In this document: positions 61,228 through 64,000 of the stretch, piece after piece | Numbering within the stretch: the first letter of the stretch is position 1 | Layout: each line of letters begins with the position of its first letter | Source: Trichoplax adhaerens | Lineage: Eukaryota; Placozoa; Uniplacotomia; Trichoplacea; Trichoplacidae | Length of the DNA stretch: 64,000 nucleotides | NCBI RefSeq assembly: GCF_000150275.1 | Contig: NW_002060950.1 | Coordinates: 2,716,106 to 2,780,105, forward strand | Direction of reading: 5' to 3' | Made by a program: the position numbers and the translations under genes | Notes under the pieces: generated by a model | Seen by the model: only the letters and a program-made list of their open reading frames with translations | Databases searched by the model: none | What the model was told of the DNA's origin: nothing

Positions 61228-64000
61228 ATGGCCAAGTTTTATGGCGGAATTGAAGGGTAAGGGCAATATGCTATCTTCTTTAGCTTGATCGAGTTCATTG
61301 CACAATGCCATTATTCTACCTGTAGTAACTATATGATGATGGAAAGTATACCTAATGCATGGTAACACACAACCTCAGTCGTCTACGACTCGTCTTGTCA
61401 CAGGCCTTGACGTACAGAACTGTATATAAATCAGGAATATTTCTATTGATTGATTGTCAATGGTTCTATCATCGATCGTTTAAAGTATTCATCAATGCTA
61501 GTAGCTACTATCGTACTGTCTATAAAATTCAATGGATTACTAGTACTCATTAGCTACTGTTGATGATTCCGTCATCATGTTTCAAAACGATGCGTAATGA
61601 CTGTACATGCAGACCAAATGGACAGTTGTCCATCACCGGTATCATTTATCCTACAGTAATACTCTACCCTTCTATCAATGAAAATGATGATGTTAGATCA
61701 ACATTATCAATAATGCATTGATTGACTATGGCCAAAATTAGCCTAAGAGTATTTCATTTCTAAAACATATTTTCAATATCAACGAGCGCTGATGTTCAGA
61801 TTGGAAATTAGGCATTACATGGAAATCGATCAATATTACCCGATCAACATCCTATACTGTAGACTACAGTATACGATACATTGCATTCACTCAGTATTCA
61901 ACGAGACGCTTATAACATGACAACATACGAGTATTGCATTAGCTAACAACCATTTCCAATCAAATTAGAGGTTGTTGGTATCATCATCATCATCATAAAA
62001 TCCCCTTAATCGTATTCTAGTTGGAAAGTAAATAAATATTACCTCTTTAGCATTAGTAGTATTAATTCTACAAGACACTTGATAACATCGCTAATCTAGC
62101 CGTTCTCACTCATTCATTTCTTTCCAGTGGTGGCTCAACGTCCAACATGATTATTATGGATTCTACGGGACAAATTATGGGACGTAGTTACGGTACCGGA
62201 ACTAACCCATGGGTAAGATTAATAACAGTAATTGATGCACGTGTATAATGATATATTCATAGACGACTTCGTGGATGCTGATAGACAAAGATGAGCTGGT
62301 ATTCGCTACTATGGTACACTGTAGTATCCATTCATACAGTATGATGTCTATTCACAACATATTTACCTTACTGTACCAGTGAACACTATTCAGCATGGAT
62401 TTCGCTGTCTACGCTCGGCCTAAAATGGATCAGCAATCGTAACAACTGTGCTAACCTGTTCATTGCTAGTTTTGCTTAATTCATCTCAATACTCTACTGA
62501 CACACGAAAGAGATTCTATAATAACAATAACTGCGATTTGAATCTAAACTTATTATTCATAAATCCTACATAGCTTATTGGTCGTGATGAATGCGTTGAT
62601 AAAATTAAAGAGTTATCTGATGAATGTAAGCGAAATGCCGGTCTGAGTCAAGATCAGCAACTGCAAATCCTGGTATGTTATATATTCTATATTTTTAGCG
62701 GAATAAGATTGAATTTTCTTCTCTATACCTTTTTATGTAGGCTAACACAATGGATGACATTTTAATAACTATTATTATTATCGATAGCGACCGTTATTAA
62801 CAGTCAAATAAGCTACCAGTACATACACAATTCTCTTACTACTATATTACAAAGTATTCTTATAAGCGTATATATACTGCATATCATGTAAATTTTCAAG
62901 TAAAATTGCATCTGTACATAACTCATGAACTGTTGAATAGGGAATGTCAATAAGTGGTACTGAATCACAAAGTACACAAGATGAAATTATTGGCAAACTT
63001 CATGATCGCTATCCTAATCTTAGCAAAAGCTATTATATGTGCAATGATACATTTGGCTCGCTAGCTACCGGCTTTGAAGCTGGTAAAAAACATTGATAAC
63101 ATTGATTAAGGATCTATCGATACAATAGTTCGAGATGAGTTTGTTACGATCCAAGCGCGACAGCTTCAAAATTGTTTTGCTTTATTTTTAAAGAAGGCTA
63201 TATTTTTAGTACACTTATTTATCTCTCTTATTAGGAATTGTTCTGATATCTGGCACGGGATCTAATTGTTTATTAATCAATTCTGACGGTACAACTCGTA
63301 ATTGTGGTGGCTGGGGTCATCAATTAGGGGATCATGGTGGAGGTAATTGTACTGTAAATGTAAATTTATGCTTCTGCTCTGTTCATATTTCTTGAACTAC
63401 ATAATTCTAGGCTACTGGATAGCGCATAAGGCAATTACTACCATTTACTATCACTGGGACAATTTCGAATTATCCAAGCATGATATTGGAAAAGTAGAGA
63501 AGCTTCTAAGGGAATATTTTCACGTAAGCTCAATTGATCTTAATTGTAGTGTATACGCCTACTTTTATTTTCGTATTATATTCTTGAATTTCAATTTATT
63601 GAAAATCGTATACTCTTATGCATCAAAAATACTTACTTCACTAGGTGGAAGATAAGAACGATATTTTACCACATTTCTACACTAAATTTGAAAAAGGCTT
63701 TGTGGCAAAGTTTTGCACCGCATTAGCTGAGGGTATACAAAATCGCTACTTGTAATTTTGACAACATTTGTAAGCGCAATACTAAGTACTACATTAATAT
63801 AACCCACTCTTTATTTCTTTGAAGTGGCCAATACTGGTGACCCACTGGCATGTGAAATCTTCAAAGAGGCAGGTTATACCTTAGGGAGACATGTTGCAGC
63901 TGTTTCCCCCTTCATAGAAAAGGTATGAGTATGGATTGTATTTTTACGCTATAATGTTCACATTGGCGAAATTTATGGATATATGTATGAAAATAACCAC
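61228..64000 (+). CDS. NAGK: N-acetylglucosamine kinase, 3' end beyond window
   Basis: Phosphorylates GlcNAc to GlcNAc-6-phosphate in amino-sugar salvage, in the cytosol. Eight exons join in phase: 61228-61256, 62128-62212, 62574-62672, 62941-63082, 63235-63342, 63411-63523, 63645-63732, 63825-63922. They give 254 residues; about 90 C-terminal residues are expected to the right. The tiny first exon ([10 protein letters not shown]) matches the NAGK start and its phase fits exon 2 (G-G-S-T-S-N). Then come W-L-I-G-R-D-E-C-V, the catalytic-Asp segment [11 protein letters not shown], the phosphate-binding loop I-S-G-T-G-S-N and [18 protein letters not shown]. The usual G-D-E-G-S reads G-D-H-G-G here. 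Transcription is divergent from TCERG1, 2.4 kb away. The feature runs into the right edge and is partial. Confidence 0.9.

Noticed and set aside
61159-61368. 69-codon minus-strand frame that looks protein-like ([12 protein letters not shown])
   Set aside because: It is antisense to the first NAGK exon (61228-61256), whose sequence, donor and phase fit the NAGK family exactly. No splice partner or family was found for the minus frame.

Overview
The window is animal nuclear DNA. It is AT-rich, genes are split into many short exons with GT-AG introns often of 50-500 bases, and the gene set is metazoan: beta-TrCP, enolase 4, CFAP58, Nanos, a PX/SH3 Tks-type adaptor, DNA polymerase nu, SAXO, TCERG1 and GlcNAc kinase. 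Human-like domain orders, an intron-rich structure and a compact non-bilaterian style suggest a placozoan (Trichoplax-like) genome; that assignment is inference. Exons were built by eye from splice sites, reading phase and remembered family sequences, so boundaries may be off by 1-2 bases. Within each model the phases join without conflict.

Layout. 1353-4715 (+): 3' part of beta-TrCP. 9270-5551 (-): enolase 4, convergent with beta-TrCP. 9914-16334 (+): CFAP58, head-to-head with enolase 4 across 643 bases holding RFX X-box motifs. 16335-26350: a long gap with unresolved coding fragments, a decayed death-fold-like fragment, TACAGTAC-type palindromes, a telomere-like stretch and a 44-base tandem array. 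26351-27619 (+): intronless Nanos. 27620-32575: intergenic. 32576-36962 (+): PX plus four SH3 domains. 44234-37677 (-): a 31-exon polymerase nu gene, convergent with the SH3 gene. 44450-45690: eight 150-base tandem repeats just upstream of polymerase nu. 48900-49570: a second, degenerate array. 50067-52128 (+): SAXO, with an X-box-like site about 200 bases upstream. 58829-53939 (-): TCERG1, convergent with SAXO. 58830-61227: palindromes, an inverted repeat and a terminal-inverted-repeat element. 61228 to the right edge (+): GlcNAc kinase, partial.

The genes do not form one pathway. Three (ENO4, CFAP58, SAXO) are ciliary or flagellar, and each has a candidate RFX site. The rest serve ubiquitin ligation, germline RNA control, podosome-type signalling, DNA damage tolerance, transcription/splicing coupling and amino-sugar salvage. 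No complete novel system was found. The points most worth checking are the ciliary bidirectional promoter, the NOT1-interacting motif in Nanos, altered key residues in ENO4 and POLN, and the palindrome and inverted-repeat regions.
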